Below are positions 33,059-42,293 of a DNA stretch of 64,000 bases, one piece after another. Both the position numbers and the translations under genes were made by a program. Every line of letters begins with the position of its first letter. The first letter of the stretch is position 1. The notes beneath the pieces were generated by a model. It was not told the origin of the DNA. It saw nothing but the letters and a program-made list of their open reading frames with translations, and ran no database searches. Origin of the DNA: DASRJG01 sp032124015 (GTDB taxonomy: Bacteria > Acidobacteriota > Polarisedimenticolia > Polarisedimenticolales > DASRJG01). The stretch lies in contig JAQBEH010000021.1 of NCBI GenBank assembly GCA_032124015.1, forward strand, positions 1 through 64,000, written 5' to 3'.

Positions 33059-33106
33059 GCGACGTCGCTGCGGTAGGCTTCTCTGAACGGCGACCGCGGA
33101 GTCCTG

Positions 33107-33907
33107 ATGCTGCGTGCCCTGGGCGTTATCCCAGCCCGCTACGCCTCGACCCGGTTCCCCGGCAAACCCCTCGCTCCCCTCGGAAACGGTTCCCTCCTGA
33201 GCGCGGTGTGGACCGCGGCGCATGCGTCGACGCGTCTGACGCGAGTGATCGTCGCCACCGAGGACGAACGTATCGTCGACGCGTGCCGCGGCTACGGCGC
33301 CGAGGCGATGATGACGTCGCCCGATCACGTCTCGGGCACCGACCGCGCGGCGGAAGTGGTCAGACGCGCCGGTGATGAGTTCGACCTCGTCGTCAACATC
33401 CAAGGGGACGAACCGTTCGTCACGCCGACGTGCCTCGACCGGCTCGTCGCCGCGTTCGACGGGCGCCCCGGCCTCCAGATGGCGACGCTCGCCGAGCCTC
33501 TCGACGAAGCGGACGATCTGTTCGATCCCGGATCGGTCAAGGTCGTCTCGGGAAACGACGGGATGGCGCTCTATTTCTCGCGCGCCCCGATCCCCTTCCA
33601 CCGCGGGCAAGCGACGACGCTGCGCTCGGACTTCAGGGACCAACTCAGGACGCGACCGGGCGGCCTGACCGGTTATCGGAAGCACCAAGGAATCTACGCG
33701 TACCGCTGTTTCACCCTGTTATCGATCACGACGATGCCGCCGTCTCCTCTCGAACTCGACGAAGGGCTCGAGCAACTGAGGGCCCTGCAGGCGGGAATCG
33801 GGATTCTCGTCCTCCCCTCCGACTTCCGTTCGATCGCCGTCGATACCCCAGCGGACCTTGCGCGCGCCGCCCTTCGTCTATCCTCAGGCCAGGAGATCAC
33901 CCGATGA
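33107..33907 (+). CDS. kdsB: 3-deoxy-manno-octulosonate cytidylyltransferase (CMP-Kdo synthetase)
   Basis: A 266-aa enzyme that joins Kdo and CTP to give CMP-Kdo, the activated sugar for lipid A-core synthesis. The nucleotide loop is VIPARYASTRFPGKPLAPL at residues 8-26, with VVNIQGDEPFVTP, ALYFSRAPIPF and GIYAYRCFTLL further on; all are KdsB hallmarks. The stop overlaps the pyrG start by 4 bp (ATGA), coupling the enzyme to production of its CTP substrate. The organism therefore makes a Kdo-containing LPS. Length is slightly above the usual ~250. Confidence 0.93.
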   Translation: MLRALGVIPARYASTRFPGKPLAPLGNGSLLSAVWTAAHASTRLTRVIVATEDERIVDACRGYGAEAMMTSPDHVSGTDRAAEVVRRAGDEFDLVVNIQGDEPFVTPTCLDRLVAAFDGRPGLQMATLAEPLDEADDLFDPGSVKVVSGNDGMALYFSRAPIPFHRGQATTLRSDFRDQLRTRPGGLTGYRKHQGIYAYRCFTLLSITTMPPSPLELDEGLEQLRALQAGIGILVLPSDFRSIAVDTPADLARAALRLSSGQEITR

Positions 33908-35577
33908 TGAAGCCCAAAAGAAGCACCAAGTACATCTTCGTCACCGGCGGCGTCGTGTCGTCGTTGGGAAAAGGACTCGCCGCAGCGTCGATCGCAAGGA
34001 TCCTCGAAGGCCGCGGATTCAAGATCACGATGCAGAAGCTCGACCCCTACATCAACGTCGACCCCGGCACCATGAGCCCCTTCCAGCATGGCGAGGTCTT
34101 CGTCACCGAGGACGGCACCGAAACCGACCTCGATCTCGGCCACTACGAGCGGTTCACGACGATGACCGCCGACAAGCATTCGAATTTCACGACGGGAAAG
34201 ATCTACCAGAGCGTCATCGAAAAGGAGCGGCGCGGCGACTACCTGGGCGCGACCGTTCAGGTGATCCCCCACATCACCGACGAGATCAAGGAGTTCATCC
34301 TCAGGGTCTCCGAAAACTGCGACATCCAGATCGTCGAGATCGGCGGGACCGTCGGCGACATCGAATCGCTTCCGTTCCTCGAGGCGATCCGGCAGATCCG
34401 GCTCGACGTCGGACGCACGAACACCGCGTTCATCCACCTGACGCTCGTGCCGTGGATCGGGACGTCGGGCGAGCTGAAGACCAAGCCCACGCAGCATTCG
34501 GTGCGCGAGCTACGGGCGATCGGCATCCAGCCGGACATCCTGCTTTGCCGCTGCGACCGTGCGATCCCGCAAGAGGTCAAACGCAAGATCGCCCTCTTTT
34601 GCAACATCTCCGAAGACGCCGTGATCTCGGCCCGGGACGTCGAGACGATCTACGAGGTCCCCTTGGCGCTTTCCGCCGAAGGGATCGACGAGATCATCAT
34701 GAAGCTCCTCGACCTCCCCTACCGGCGGAAATCGCTGAAGGACTGGGAGGATCTCGTCCACAGAATCCAGCACCCGGTGGACGAGGTCACGATCGGGATC
34801 GTCGGCAAATACGTCAGCTACGAGGATTCCTACAAGTCGCTGAACGAGGCGCTCCTCCACGGCGGCGTGGCGTCGAGTATCAAGGTTCGGCTGAAATGGA
34901 TCGAGGCCGAGGAAATGGCCAACGGCAAGCTCGACGCCGAATTGTCCCGGGTGGACGGGATTCTCATCCCCGGAGGCTTCGGCATTCGGGGTGTGGCGGG
35001 GATGATCGAGGCGACCCGCTACGCGCGTGAGAAGAAGATCCCCTTCTTCGGCATCTGTTTGGGCCTGCAGTGCGCGGTCATCGAGTGCGCGCGGAACCTC
35101 GCAGGACTTCCCGGCGCGGACTCGACGGAATTCAACGAAGCCACGCCGTACAAGGTGATCTACAAGCTGCGCGACCTCCTGGGCGTGGACGCCCTGGGGG
35201 GCACGATGCGGCTCGGCGCGTACACCGCGAACCTCACGCCGGGAAGCGTCGCGCACCAGGCGTACGGAGAGGACGTTGCGATCGACCGCCATCGACATCG
35301 CTATGAGGTCAACCAGGAGTTCCTGCCGAAACTCACCGCTTCGGGTCTGAAGGTGTCGGGGCTGTCCCCCGACGGAAAGTTCGTCGAGATCGTCGAGTAT
35401 CCCGAGCACCCGTGGTTCCTGGCGTGCCAGTTCCACCCCGAGTACAAGTCGCGGCCGCTGGCGCCCCACCCGTTGTTCCGAGACTTCATCGCGGCGTCCT
35501 ACCGTCACAAGCAGGGGCGCCGGGCGAACGTCACTTTCCAGGATCAAGATGTCGTCACCGCGAATCCACATCGCTAG
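33904..35577 (+). CDS. pyrG: CTP synthase
   Basis: A 557-aa enzyme that aminates UTP to CTP using glutamine. The amidoligase part starts with KYIFVTGGVVSSLGKGLAAAS (P-loop) and has KLDPYINVDPGTMSPFQHGE and VGDIESLPFLEAIRQ. The glutaminase part has PGGFGIRG, the nucleophile Cys in FFGICLGLQCAV, and the C-terminal FHPEYKSRPL (His/Glu of the triad). It sits between kdsB and kdsA, giving CTP for CMP-Kdo. ATG 33904 is followed at once by a second ATG (MMKPK). It overlaps both neighbours. Confidence 0.95.
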   Translation: MMKPKRSTKYIFVTGGVVSSLGKGLAAASIARILEGRGFKITMQKLDPYINVDPGTMSPFQHGEVFVTEDGTETDLDLGHYERFTTMTADKHSNFTTGKIYQSVIEKERRGDYLGATVQVIPHITDEIKEFILRVSENCDIQIVEIGGTVGDIESLPFLEAIRQIRLDVGRTNTAFIHLTLVPWIGTSGELKTKPTQHSVRELRAIGIQPDILLCRCDRAIPQEVKRKIALFCNISEDAVISARDVETIYEVPLALSAEGIDEIIMKLLDLPYRRKSLKDWEDLVHRIQHPVDEVTIGIVGKYVSYEDSYKSLNEALLHGGVASSIKVRLKWIEAEEMANGKLDAELSRVDGILIPGGFGIRGVAGMIEATRYAREKKIPFFGICLGLQCAVIECARNLAGLPGADSTEFNEATPYKVIYKLRDLLGVDALGGTMRLGAYTANLTPGSVAHQAYGEDVAIDRHRHRYEVNQEFLPKLTASGLKVSGLSPDGKFVEIVEYPEHPWFLACQFHPEYKSRPLAPHPLFRDFIAASYRHKQGRRANVTFQDQDVVTANPHR

Positions 35578-36394
35578 CGGGGTGGGCGCCGGCGCCGGCG
35601 CTCCGCTCCTCCTCATCGCCGGCCCCGATTCGATCGAAAGCGAGGCGCACGCGCTTCGGATGGCGCAGGCACTGAAGGGCATCGCCATGGTGCGCGGCCT
35701 GACCCTCGTCTTCAAATCGTCGTTCGACAAGGCCAACCGGACGTCGTCGGTCTCGTTTAGAGGCCCCGGCCTCGAGGAAGGCCTCAAGATCCTCGCCTCC
35801 GTCAAGAAAGAAACCGGGCTTCCGGTCACGACCGATTTCCACACTCCCGACCAGGCCGAGCGCGTTGCCGCCGTCGTCGATCTGCTCCAGGTGCCCGCGA
35901 TGCTCTCCCGCCAAACCGACATGTTGGTCGCGGCCGCCAAGACCGGACGCGCGGTCAATATCAAGAAGGGGCAGTTCCTCGCCCCGTGGGACATCGGGCG
36001 CGCCGTCGCCAAGGTCCGGGACGCCGGGAACGAGAATGTCATGGTCACCGAGCGGGGCGTGACCTTCGGCTACAACAATCTCGTCGTCGATTTCCGCGCC
36101 CTCCCGCGGATGCGGGCGATTCCCGTGCCGGTTTGCTTCGACGCCACCCACTCGGTCCAGCTCCCGGGCGGGCAGGGACACGCCTCCGGAGGCGAGCGCG
36201 AGTTCATCGCGCCGCTCGCACGCGCGGCGGTCGCGGTCGGCATCGACGCACTGTTCTTCGAGGTGCACGACGATCCGGACAGCGCCCTGTGCGACGGTCC
36301 GAGCCAGATCCCTCTCGACGCGTTTCCGGCCCTGCTCGACGGAATCCTCGCGATCGACCGTGCCGCACGGGAGCACCCGATCCCCCTGTTATGA
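35549..36394 (+). CDS. kdsA: 3-deoxy-8-phosphooctulonate synthase (Kdo-8-P synthase)
   Basis: A 281-aa TIM-barrel enzyme condensing arabinose-5-P with PEP to Kdo-8-P. Typical segments: LLIAGPDSIESEAHAL, VFKSSFDKANRTSSVSFRGPG, TDFHTPDQAERV, NIKKGQFLAPWD, TERGVTFGYNNLVVDFR and DATHSVQLPGG. ATG 35549 lies 29 bp inside the pyrG gene, with AGGA before it. The tail of the pyrG frame is read in another phase, an unusually long overlap that indicates coupling. In the metal site, the residue after the first GQFLAPW is not decisive for metal dependence from inspection. Confidence 0.94.
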   Translation: MSSPRIHIASGVGAGAGAPLLLIAGPDSIESEAHALRMAQALKGIAMVRGLTLVFKSSFDKANRTSSVSFRGPGLEEGLKILASVKKETGLPVTTDFHTPDQAERVAAVVDLLQVPAMLSRQTDMLVAAAKTGRAVNIKKGQFLAPWDIGRAVAKVRDAGNENVMVTERGVTFGYNNLVVDFRALPRMRAIPVPVCFDATHSVQLPGGQGHASGGEREFIAPLARAAVAVGIDALFFEVHDDPDSALCDGPSQIPLDAFPALLDGILAIDRAAREHPIPLL

Positions 36395-36425
36395 TCCCCG
36401 CTGTCATCGTCCTGGAGGATTGCCG

Positions 36426-37382
36426 GTGTCGCGTGAGACCGCCCGCCGTGTCCTGAACATCGAAGCGGAGGCCGTGGCCGCGCTCGCCGTGCGGCTCGAC
36501 GAGAGCTTCGATCGCGCGGTCGATCTCCTGGTCGGCTGCAAGGGCCGCGTCGTGGTCGCCGGAATGGGGAAATCGGGAATCGTCTGCCAGAAGATCGCCG
36601 CCACGCTGTCGTCGACGGGCACTCCCGCCTATTTCCTCCACCCCGCCGAGGCGCTCCACGGCGACATCGGCCTGCTCGTCGCCGGCGACGTCGTTTTGGT
36701 CGTGTCGAATTCTGGAGAAACGGAGGAGTTGGTCCGTTGTCTCGAGCTCATGCGGCGCGTGGGAGTTCCGATCGTCGCGTTCACCGGCCGGCCGGATTCG
36801 ACCCTCGCGCGTTACGCCGACGTCAACGTGGATGTTTCCGTCGCCCGCGAGGCGTGCGCGCTCGACCTGGCGCCGACCGCGTCAACGACCGCGAGCCTCG
36901 CTATGGGAGACGCTCTGGCCGTCGCTTGCTACGAACGCCGCGGCTTCACAGCCAAGGATTTCGCCCATAGGCATCCCGGGGGGCGCCTCGGCCGCAAGAT
37001 CACGGAGGTTCGTGAGCTGATGCGTCAAGGCGATGCGGTGCCGCGCGTAGAACGGTCCGCCTCGATAGCGGAAGCGGTCCACGAGATGTCGGCGAAGGGT
37101 CTCGGCATGACCTGCGTCGTCGACGACGCCCAGCGGCTCGTGGGGATTCTGACCGACGGAGACCTGCGCCGGCTCTTGCTCGGCAGCGAGCGGTCGCTTC
37201 AGGGTCCTGTCGCTGCGGTGATGACGAAAGACCCGGTGACGATCGCCCCCGAGGCCTTGGCCGGCGAAGCGTTGCGCCTCCTCGAGGAGCGGAAGATCAC
37301 GTCTCTCGCCGTCGCCGACCCGACCCGGCGGCTCATCGGAGTCGTCCAGATCCACGATCTCTGGCGCACGCAACTGTTCTAG
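36426..37382 (+). CDS. kdsD: Arabinose-5-phosphate isomerase (KpsF/GutQ type)
   Basis: A 318-aa isomerase that turns ribulose-5-P into arabinose-5-P, the first committed step to Kdo. The N-terminal SIS domain is clear (VAGMGKSGIVCQKIAATLSS, HPAEALHGDIGLL, VVSNSGETEELV) and is followed by two CBS repeats (RVERSASIAEAVHEMSAKGLGM; VTIAPEALAGEALRLLEE). GTG 36426 is preferred, with GGAGG about 8 bases upstream; the open frame reaches back to 36360, inside kdsA. It stands 31 bp after kdsA. Confidence 0.93.
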   Translation: MSRETARRVLNIEAEAVAALAVRLDESFDRAVDLLVGCKGRVVVAGMGKSGIVCQKIAATLSSTGTPAYFLHPAEALHGDIGLLVAGDVVLVVSNSGETEELVRCLELMRRVGVPIVAFTGRPDSTLARYADVNVDVSVAREACALDLAPTASTTASLAMGDALAVACYERRGFTAKDFAHRHPGGRLGRKITEVRELMRQGDAVPRVERSASIAEAVHEMSAKGLGMTCVVDDAQRLVGILTDGDLRRLLLGSERSLQGPVAAVMTKDPVTIAPEALAGEALRLLEERKITSLAVADPTRRLIGVVQIHDLWRTQLF

Positions 37383-37394
37383 GAGAGGCACCGC

Positions 37395-37934
37395 ATGGCA
37401 GGAGTTCCGCAGGCCGTGATCGAGCGAGCGCAAAAAGTCCGCCTGGTTCTCATGGATGCCGACGGCGTCCTCACCGACGGGCGCATCATCGTGTTCGCCG
37501 ACGGCAACGAGGCGCGAGCTTTCCATGCGCGCGATGGCCTCGCCGTGCGGATCGGACAAGCGGGCGGCCTGGAGTTCGGCGTCATCTCCGGCCGCCGCTC
37601 GCCGACGGTCGAAGCCCGCGCCAAAGAGCTCGACTTCGTGGAGATTCACCAGTTGGTCGCAGCAAAGGGGGCGTGCATCCTCGAGATCGCGCAACGCCGG
37701 GGGTTGCGCCCCGAGGAGATTTGCTTCGTGGGCGACGATATCGTGGACGTTCCCGCCTTCCGCCGCTGCGGTTTTGCCGTCGCCCCGGCGGACGCCGACC
37801 CGGAGGTGTTCGCGCACGTGCACCATGTCGGGGCGAGCGACGGCGGCCGGGGGATCGTGCGCGAGGTCGTGGACATCATTCTCCACGCCCACGAAAGCTG
37901 GGACGCGGCCACCGCGGCCTACTTGAAGGAGTGA
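37395..37934 (+). CDS. kdsC: 3-deoxy-manno-octulosonate-8-phosphate phosphatase
   Basis: A 179-aa HAD phosphatase that removes the phosphate from Kdo-8-P. The nucleophile loop is VLMDADGVLTDGRI (residues 17-30), with the later motifs GVISGRRSPTVEARA and EEICFVGDDIVDVPAF. The lack of a cap domain and the length fit KdsC. It starts 12 bp after kdsD and ends 3 bp before the LapA-like gene, so the whole Kdo pathway (kdsD, A, C, B) is in one operon. Confidence 0.92.
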   Translation: MAGVPQAVIERAQKVRLVLMDADGVLTDGRIIVFADGNEARAFHARDGLAVRIGQAGGLEFGVISGRRSPTVEARAKELDFVEIHQLVAAKGACILEIAQRRGLRPEEICFVGDDIVDVPAFRRCGFAVAPADADPEVFAHVHHVGASDGGRGIVREVVDIILHAHESWDAATAAYLKE

Positions 37935-37937
37935 GCG

Positions 37938-38384
37938 ATGCGCTTTCTGCTGATCATCGTCATCCTGGCCATGCTGTTGGCCCTGCTCGGCTTTTCGGCC
38001 ACCAACATCGAGACCCTGACCACGGTAACGCTCTGGGAAACGACCTATCGCGACGTGCCCTTGTGGTCGGTCGTATTCCTGTCGGCGCTCTGTGGGATCG
38101 TCTCGGTCGGGATCATCGGCGTGGTGGACGGCGCGCTCGTCCGCCTGCGAAACCGCCGGATGGAGCGCGAGCTTCGCCGCCTCGAGGCCGAGTTGAACTT
38201 CCTACGCACACAGCCCTCCGCCGGCCGCCTGGAACCCGACCTTCCGGTTCACGTGGCGATCCCCGACGACGACGGTGAACTCGTGGCGGACGATCGCCGC
38301 GACGACGTCCTCGTCAGCGCCCCCGTTTACGGGGCCGTCGACGAGGACGAAGACGATCCGTACACCGGGGGCCGCGCGGTTTAG
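37938..38384 (+). CDS. LapA-like (DUF1049) inner-membrane protein
   Basis: A 148-aa protein with two N-terminal helices (LLIIVILAMLLALLGFSATN; WSVVFLSALCGIVSVGIIGVVDG) and a cytoplasmic coiled region RLRNRRMERELRRLEAELNFL, then an acidic tail (DEDEDDPYTGG). This is the plan of LapA/DUF1049, which in E. coli helps balance LPS synthesis. It sits 3 bp after kdsC, consistent with a role in LPS control. The longer acidic tail differs from the E. coli form (about 100 aa). Confidence 0.78.
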   Translation: MRFLLIIVILAMLLALLGFSATNIETLTTVTLWETTYRDVPLWSVVFLSALCGIVSVGIIGVVDGALVRLRNRRMERELRRLEAELNFLRTQPSAGRLEPDLPVHVAIPDDDGELVADDRRDDVLVSAPVYGAVDEDEDDPYTGGRAV

Positions 38385-38415
38385 GAACCGGCAGGCGGAC
38401 TTTGCGCCCGAGGAA

Positions 38416-40755
38416 TCAGGGGATCGTCGACAGTTGGTCGGCGAGGGCGGCGGCTCTCGCCTCGCCCAGGTGCATGCGCAACCGCTGTAGTTCGTCGTCC
38501 AAAAGCCTCTGGAATCCCTCGGAAACGTTCTCGACGCGGCGCGCGATCACGGCGCGTTTCAACCCTTCGGGATCCCACGATCCGTCGGCACGAAGATCGG
38601 CCGACTCGAACATCGCCGCGAACCCGGTGTCGAGCGTCCCACGGCAGGAGCGCACGAAGTTCGAGGCCCCGGCGCCGATCTCGGCGCGCAGCGCGCGGAA
38701 CAGGACGACGTGTCGCGCGTTGAAACTCGCGACGACCCCGTCGAAATCCGCGGGCGGCTCGAAGTCCGGCAGCGAGGAGGCGACCTCCGGCTCTCTGATC
38801 GAGGCCTCGATTTCCTCGCGCGGGACGCGGACGGTGCGGTCGAGATCGAGCGGCTCGCCGTCGTCTTCCGCATCATGCCGATCGGGCAAAGGCGAATCCA
38901 ATTCGAACGGCTGCGGCGCGTCCGGGCGCATGTCGATCTTGCTGTCGTCGACCTTCATTTCGCTGACGCCGGTTCCCGACGCGCCAAGTTCGAAGCGCGG
39001 ACGATCTTCGTCGACGCCGCACAGCGCCGCTTCGACCTCCTCGCGCGGGATCGCGACGGTCGCGTCGTCCGGGCGTCTTTCCGCGGCGAGACGCCAGGGC
39101 TCGGAAATGACCTCGGCCCCACTGTCCGCCTGGGAGACCGGGATCGGTGTCGGATCGGGGTCGGGCTCGCGTTCCGCTTCGAACTCAGGTTCCGCCTCGA
39201 GCTCGGGTTCCGGCACCGGCGGTTCGGCCGTAACCGGCTGGGAGTCGAACACGCCGAGGGCGGTGTCGATGGAAACCTCGACGGGGGCCTCTCCCACCGC
39301 ATCGAACAGGCGCAGCGCCCAGAGGATCTGGCAGGAGCGGAAGTCTCCGAGAAGGCTCTCCCGGCAGATCTCGAGAACCGTTTTGGGGGTCTTCAACAGC
39401 GAGATCAGCTCCCACTCCTCGGGTCCGACGGTCATTCTGTCCAGGACCGAGAGGTAACGAGGAAGGAGCACGAGGCGAGCGCCGAGGCCGCCGCACCCCT
39501 GGCGGATTCGCGGCCACGACGTGACGCGGCGCACACCCGCGAAGACGAGATCCTCCACCGTGCGGTTGAGCGTGATCTCCTCGACCGTCGGCAGGTCGCC
39601 CGCGAGAAAAAAGAAGTCGCCTTCGGTCCAGCGGAACGTGTCGAAGATGATCTCCGAGAGCTGCTCTCTTACGGCGGCCTGCAGGTCGCCCTCGTCGATG
39701 ACGCCCATCTCGAGGAGGATCGTTCCGACCCGTTTGTTCGAGAGCAACCGGCGGCCGGCTTCCTCGCGGTCGGAAAGCGAGATCACGCCTCGGCGCAAAA
39801 GGTGCGCCACGAGCCCGTCATCGACCGCATTCGATGTCGCAAAAACGCACGATCCGTCTTTGATGTGCAGCGTGCGCTCGGCCGTGCCCCGCGTGATGTG
39901 CAGCACGCCGGTCGACTCGTCGCGACACACACGGACGAGGATCTCGGGGAGACTGGACACCTCGAGGCGTCCTTCGATCGCCGTAACGGGTGCGGGATCC
40001 CCCGCCGCGCGGACTTCCACGACGATGCCAAGAACCAGAAAGGCGCACAGCGCCTGGTAGATCTCGAAGTTGGACAGGAAGACTTCGCGGCATATGGCGT
40101 CGACGGAGGCGCCCGCCGGACCGGCCTCGTCGATACACTTGAGCAGCATCCGCTCCCCATCGCGAATGTCGAGGCCGTCCAGGACCTCGTGCGACTCTGG
40201 GGCGAGATGGAAACGGCTGGATGGCGGCCCCACGCTCTTCCTCAGGCGCGAGAACGACCTGATCTGCCTGATGCCCTGGAGCATGATCTCGGCGGTGCGT
40301 ATGCCGAGCGTGATGACTTCTTCCGTGGGGAGCGGCCCTTCGACGAAGGCGTACTCGCCCTCTTCCCAGGGGAACAGCGTGAGGACGATGCCCTTGACCT
40401 GATTGAGGACGCCCCGCACGAGATTGTCGGGGCTCAGGTGCCCTGCTCCGACCAGGAGGGTGCCGAGACGCTTGCCCCCGGAAAGCTGCGCGAGGACACT
40501 CTCCAACTGATCGAGCGTGATCAGCCCGTCGCGCAAGAACAGATCCCCCAGCCGGTCGTCGGGATCTCCCGAAAGGGCGAAGACGATCCGGCCGTCATTG
40601 AAATAGACCTTCTTGGTGATCCCGCGCGAGGTCAGATGCAGCACGCCGGTCGAGCAGCGACGGCAGAGATTCCAAAGGAGTTCGGGGACGCTCAGGCCCT
40701 CGAGCCGTCCGTTCACTAGGCTCGCCGGGAGACCCGGTTCTTTGCGTTGGTCCAT
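38416..40755 (-). CDS. Tandem DUF4388 (PATAN) domain protein
   Basis: A 779-aa cytoplasmic protein with two copies of the DUF4388/PATAN unit: VNGRLEGLSVPELLWNLCRR...TGVLHLTSRG (residues ~14-40, unit to ~180) and IEGRLEVSSLPEILVRVCRD...TGVLHITRGT (from ~245, to ~420). Each is followed by LG-R-L-L segments and a winged-helix-like tail (LRRGVISLSDREEAG). A Pro/Glu-rich linker then leads to a C-terminal helical region ending ALADQLSTIP. DUF4388 is found with response regulators and chemotaxis-like systems in deltaproteobacteria and Acidobacteria, and is thought to be a signalling scaffold. The gene is alone on the minus strand. Confidence 0.78.
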   Translation of the reverse strand: MDQRKEPGLPASLVNGRLEGLSVPELLWNLCRRCSTGVLHLTSRGITKKVYFNDGRIVFALSGDPDDRLGDLFLRDGLITLDQLESVLAQLSGGKRLGTLLVGAGHLSPDNLVRGVLNQVKGIVLTLFPWEEGEYAFVEGPLPTEEVITLGIRTAEIMLQGIRQIRSFSRLRKSVGPPSSRFHLAPESHEVLDGLDIRDGERMLLKCIDEAGPAGASVDAICREVFLSNFEIYQALCAFLVLGIVVEVRAAGDPAPVTAIEGRLEVSSLPEILVRVCRDESTGVLHITRGTAERTLHIKDGSCVFATSNAVDDGLVAHLLRRGVISLSDREEAGRRLLSNKRVGTILLEMGVIDEGDLQAAVREQLSEIIFDTFRWTEGDFFFLAGDLPTVEEITLNRTVEDLVFAGVRRVTSWPRIRQGCGGLGARLVLLPRYLSVLDRMTVGPEEWELISLLKTPKTVLEICRESLLGDFRSCQILWALRLFDAVGEAPVEVSIDTALGVFDSQPVTAEPPVPEPELEAEPEFEAEREPDPDPTPIPVSQADSGAEVISEPWRLAAERRPDDATVAIPREEVEAALCGVDEDRPRFELGASGTGVSEMKVDDSKIDMRPDAPQPFELDSPLPDRHDAEDDGEPLDLDRTVRVPREEIEASIREPEVASSLPDFEPPADFDGVVASFNARHVVLFRALRAEIGAGASNFVRSCRGTLDTGFAAMFESADLRADGSWDPEGLKRAVIARRVENVSEGFQRLLDDELQRLRMHLGEARAAALADQLSTIP

Positions 40756-40908
40756 GCTCTCTCGTCCTTCGGACGCTTCCGATCACTGGCTCCCGACCCG
40801 TGCCTGGGACTCCGGGACCGATCAGAGGTTGTCCGACTCCATATCCAACTTAGGCCCATTACGAAATCGGTCAAGGAAGGGCGGAAACGACCGGCCATCG
40901 ACCGATCC

Positions 40909-41079
40909 CTATCGGGGAAGGCCGGGTTCATCGGCGAGCAGGTTCGGAATGCCGTCGACGATGGGGTAGATCCGGTGACAACCGACGCACTCTAGCCCCG
41001 TCGCATCCGGACACTCCTTCAGGGCCTCGCGGCAGTTGGGGCAGCACAGGATCTCGAGAAGGCGTGCGTCGAACGACAC
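40909..41079 (-). CDS. Trm112-like zinc protein
   Basis: A 56-aa protein matching Trm112/YcaR: LLEILCCPNCREALK, then LECVGCHRIYPIVDGIPNLL, giving two CxxC-type zinc pairs. Such proteins often activate methyltransferases. The start is GTG at 41079 with GGAGG six bases upstream on the minus strand. The frame extends further, but that region lies opposite the glycosyltransferase start. Divergent from the GT9 gene. Confidence 0.8.
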   Translation of the reverse strand: MSFDARLLEILCCPNCREALKECPDATGLECVGCHRIYPIVDGIPNLLADEPGLPR

Positions 41080-41161
41080 GGGGAACCTCCCTAGGGTGAC
41101 GAGAGCGCTGTATACACCGTTCGCCGCCGACCTGCAAAGAACTGCATCTATACTGCGCGTG

Positions 41162-42286
41162 ATGTTGGCGCTCCCCGCCCCACTGCGCGAGTCGATCGAG
41201 GCCCGCGGTTCGGGGCTGGTCCTTCTCGTTTTGCGGCTCGGAGCCCTGGGCGACATCGTGCGCACGCTCCCGGCCGTGAGACTCCTCAGGTCCGGCCTTC
41301 CCAACGCGCGCATTCACTGGGTCGCCTGGGAGCCCTGGGCTCAGATCCTGAGGGACCACCCCGATATCGACAGCGTGGTCGGACTTCGCCGATCGGAATT
41401 CCGCGCGTTCGCCCGCTCGCCGCTGACATGGCCGGCCCTCGTCCGCGCCGCCGGGACGATCGCCTCTCAGGTTCGGGCGCTCCACCCAGGACTCGCCATC
41501 GACTTCCATGGCGACCTCCGCACGGGCCTGCTCGGCGTGATCTCCGGCGCACCGGTTCGCCTCGGCTATTCAGGCCATCAGCAGAAGGAGGGGAATCGTT
41601 TCTTCACGAACCTTCGCGTCCCGTCGGGGGATCGCCGCACGTCGCGCCTCGAACGCAATCTCGACCTGGTGGCCGCCCTGGGGCTTCCCGTGTATCCCGT
41701 TCCGGACGCGGGGATCGCGATCTCCCCCGCCGATGCCGGCGCGGCGCGCGAGATCGTGCGGTCACTCGTCGCCGATGGCGAGGCGTACGCGGTGCTGAAT
41801 CCCGGCGCGAGTCGGCGGCAGGCCTACAAGAAGCCGCCCGCTCCGCTTTTCGCGGCGGCGGCGGCGGCCCTCGCCGCTCAAAACGTCCGCCCGCTAGTCG
41901 TTTACGGTCCGGGCGAGGAGGCCGACGCGGAAAGCGTGATCGCGGGCTCGAAGGGCGTGGCGCGACGCGCACCCGCGACCACACTCAAGTCCCTCGCGGC
42001 GCTGCTTCGTGGCGCGCGCGTTTTCGTGGGGGGCGACTCCGGGCCGCTCCACCTAGCGTGCGGCGTCTCCTGTCCGGTCGTGGGCCTTTACGGCCCCACG
42101 GACCCGGTCGTGAACACGCCGTGGAACGTCCCGTTCGTCGCCCTCGCGCGGCCCCAAAGCACGCACACGGGAATCAAAGCGAAAGACAGGGTCGTGGAGG
42201 GCTTCGACGGACTCGCTGAAGAGACCGTCGCCGACGCCATCCTCGAGATTCTGAAGCGGCCCCGCGGCGGGACGCCCGAGCCCTAG
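41162..42286 (+). CDS. Glycosyltransferase family 9 (heptosyltransferase-like)
   Basis: A 374-aa GT-B enzyme. Signatures: VLRLGALGDIVRTLPAVRLL near residue 25, GLAIDFHGDLRTGLLGVISG near 120, YAVLNPGASRRQAYKKPP, and FVGGDSGPLHLACGVSCPVVGLYGPTDP, the ADP-heptose binding region. It probably adds heptose or another sugar to LPS core. ATG 41162 (MLALPAPL) is used; GTG 41159 is adjacent. TATACT lies 8 bases before the start and may be the -10 of a nearly leaderless promoter. It converges on the TPR gene. Confidence 0.87.
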   Translation: MLALPAPLRESIEARGSGLVLLVLRLGALGDIVRTLPAVRLLRSGLPNARIHWVAWEPWAQILRDHPDIDSVVGLRRSEFRAFARSPLTWPALVRAAGTIASQVRALHPGLAIDFHGDLRTGLLGVISGAPVRLGYSGHQQKEGNRFFTNLRVPSGDRRTSRLERNLDLVAALGLPVYPVPDAGIAISPADAGAAREIVRSLVADGEAYAVLNPGASRRQAYKKPPAPLFAAAAAALAAQNVRPLVVYGPGEEADAESVIAGSKGVARRAPATTLKSLAALLRGARVFVGGDSGPLHLACGVSCPVVGLYGPTDPVVNTPWNVPFVALARPQSTHTGIKAKDRVVEGFDGLAEETVADAILEILKRPRGGTPEP

Positions 42287-42293
42287 GCGCGGG

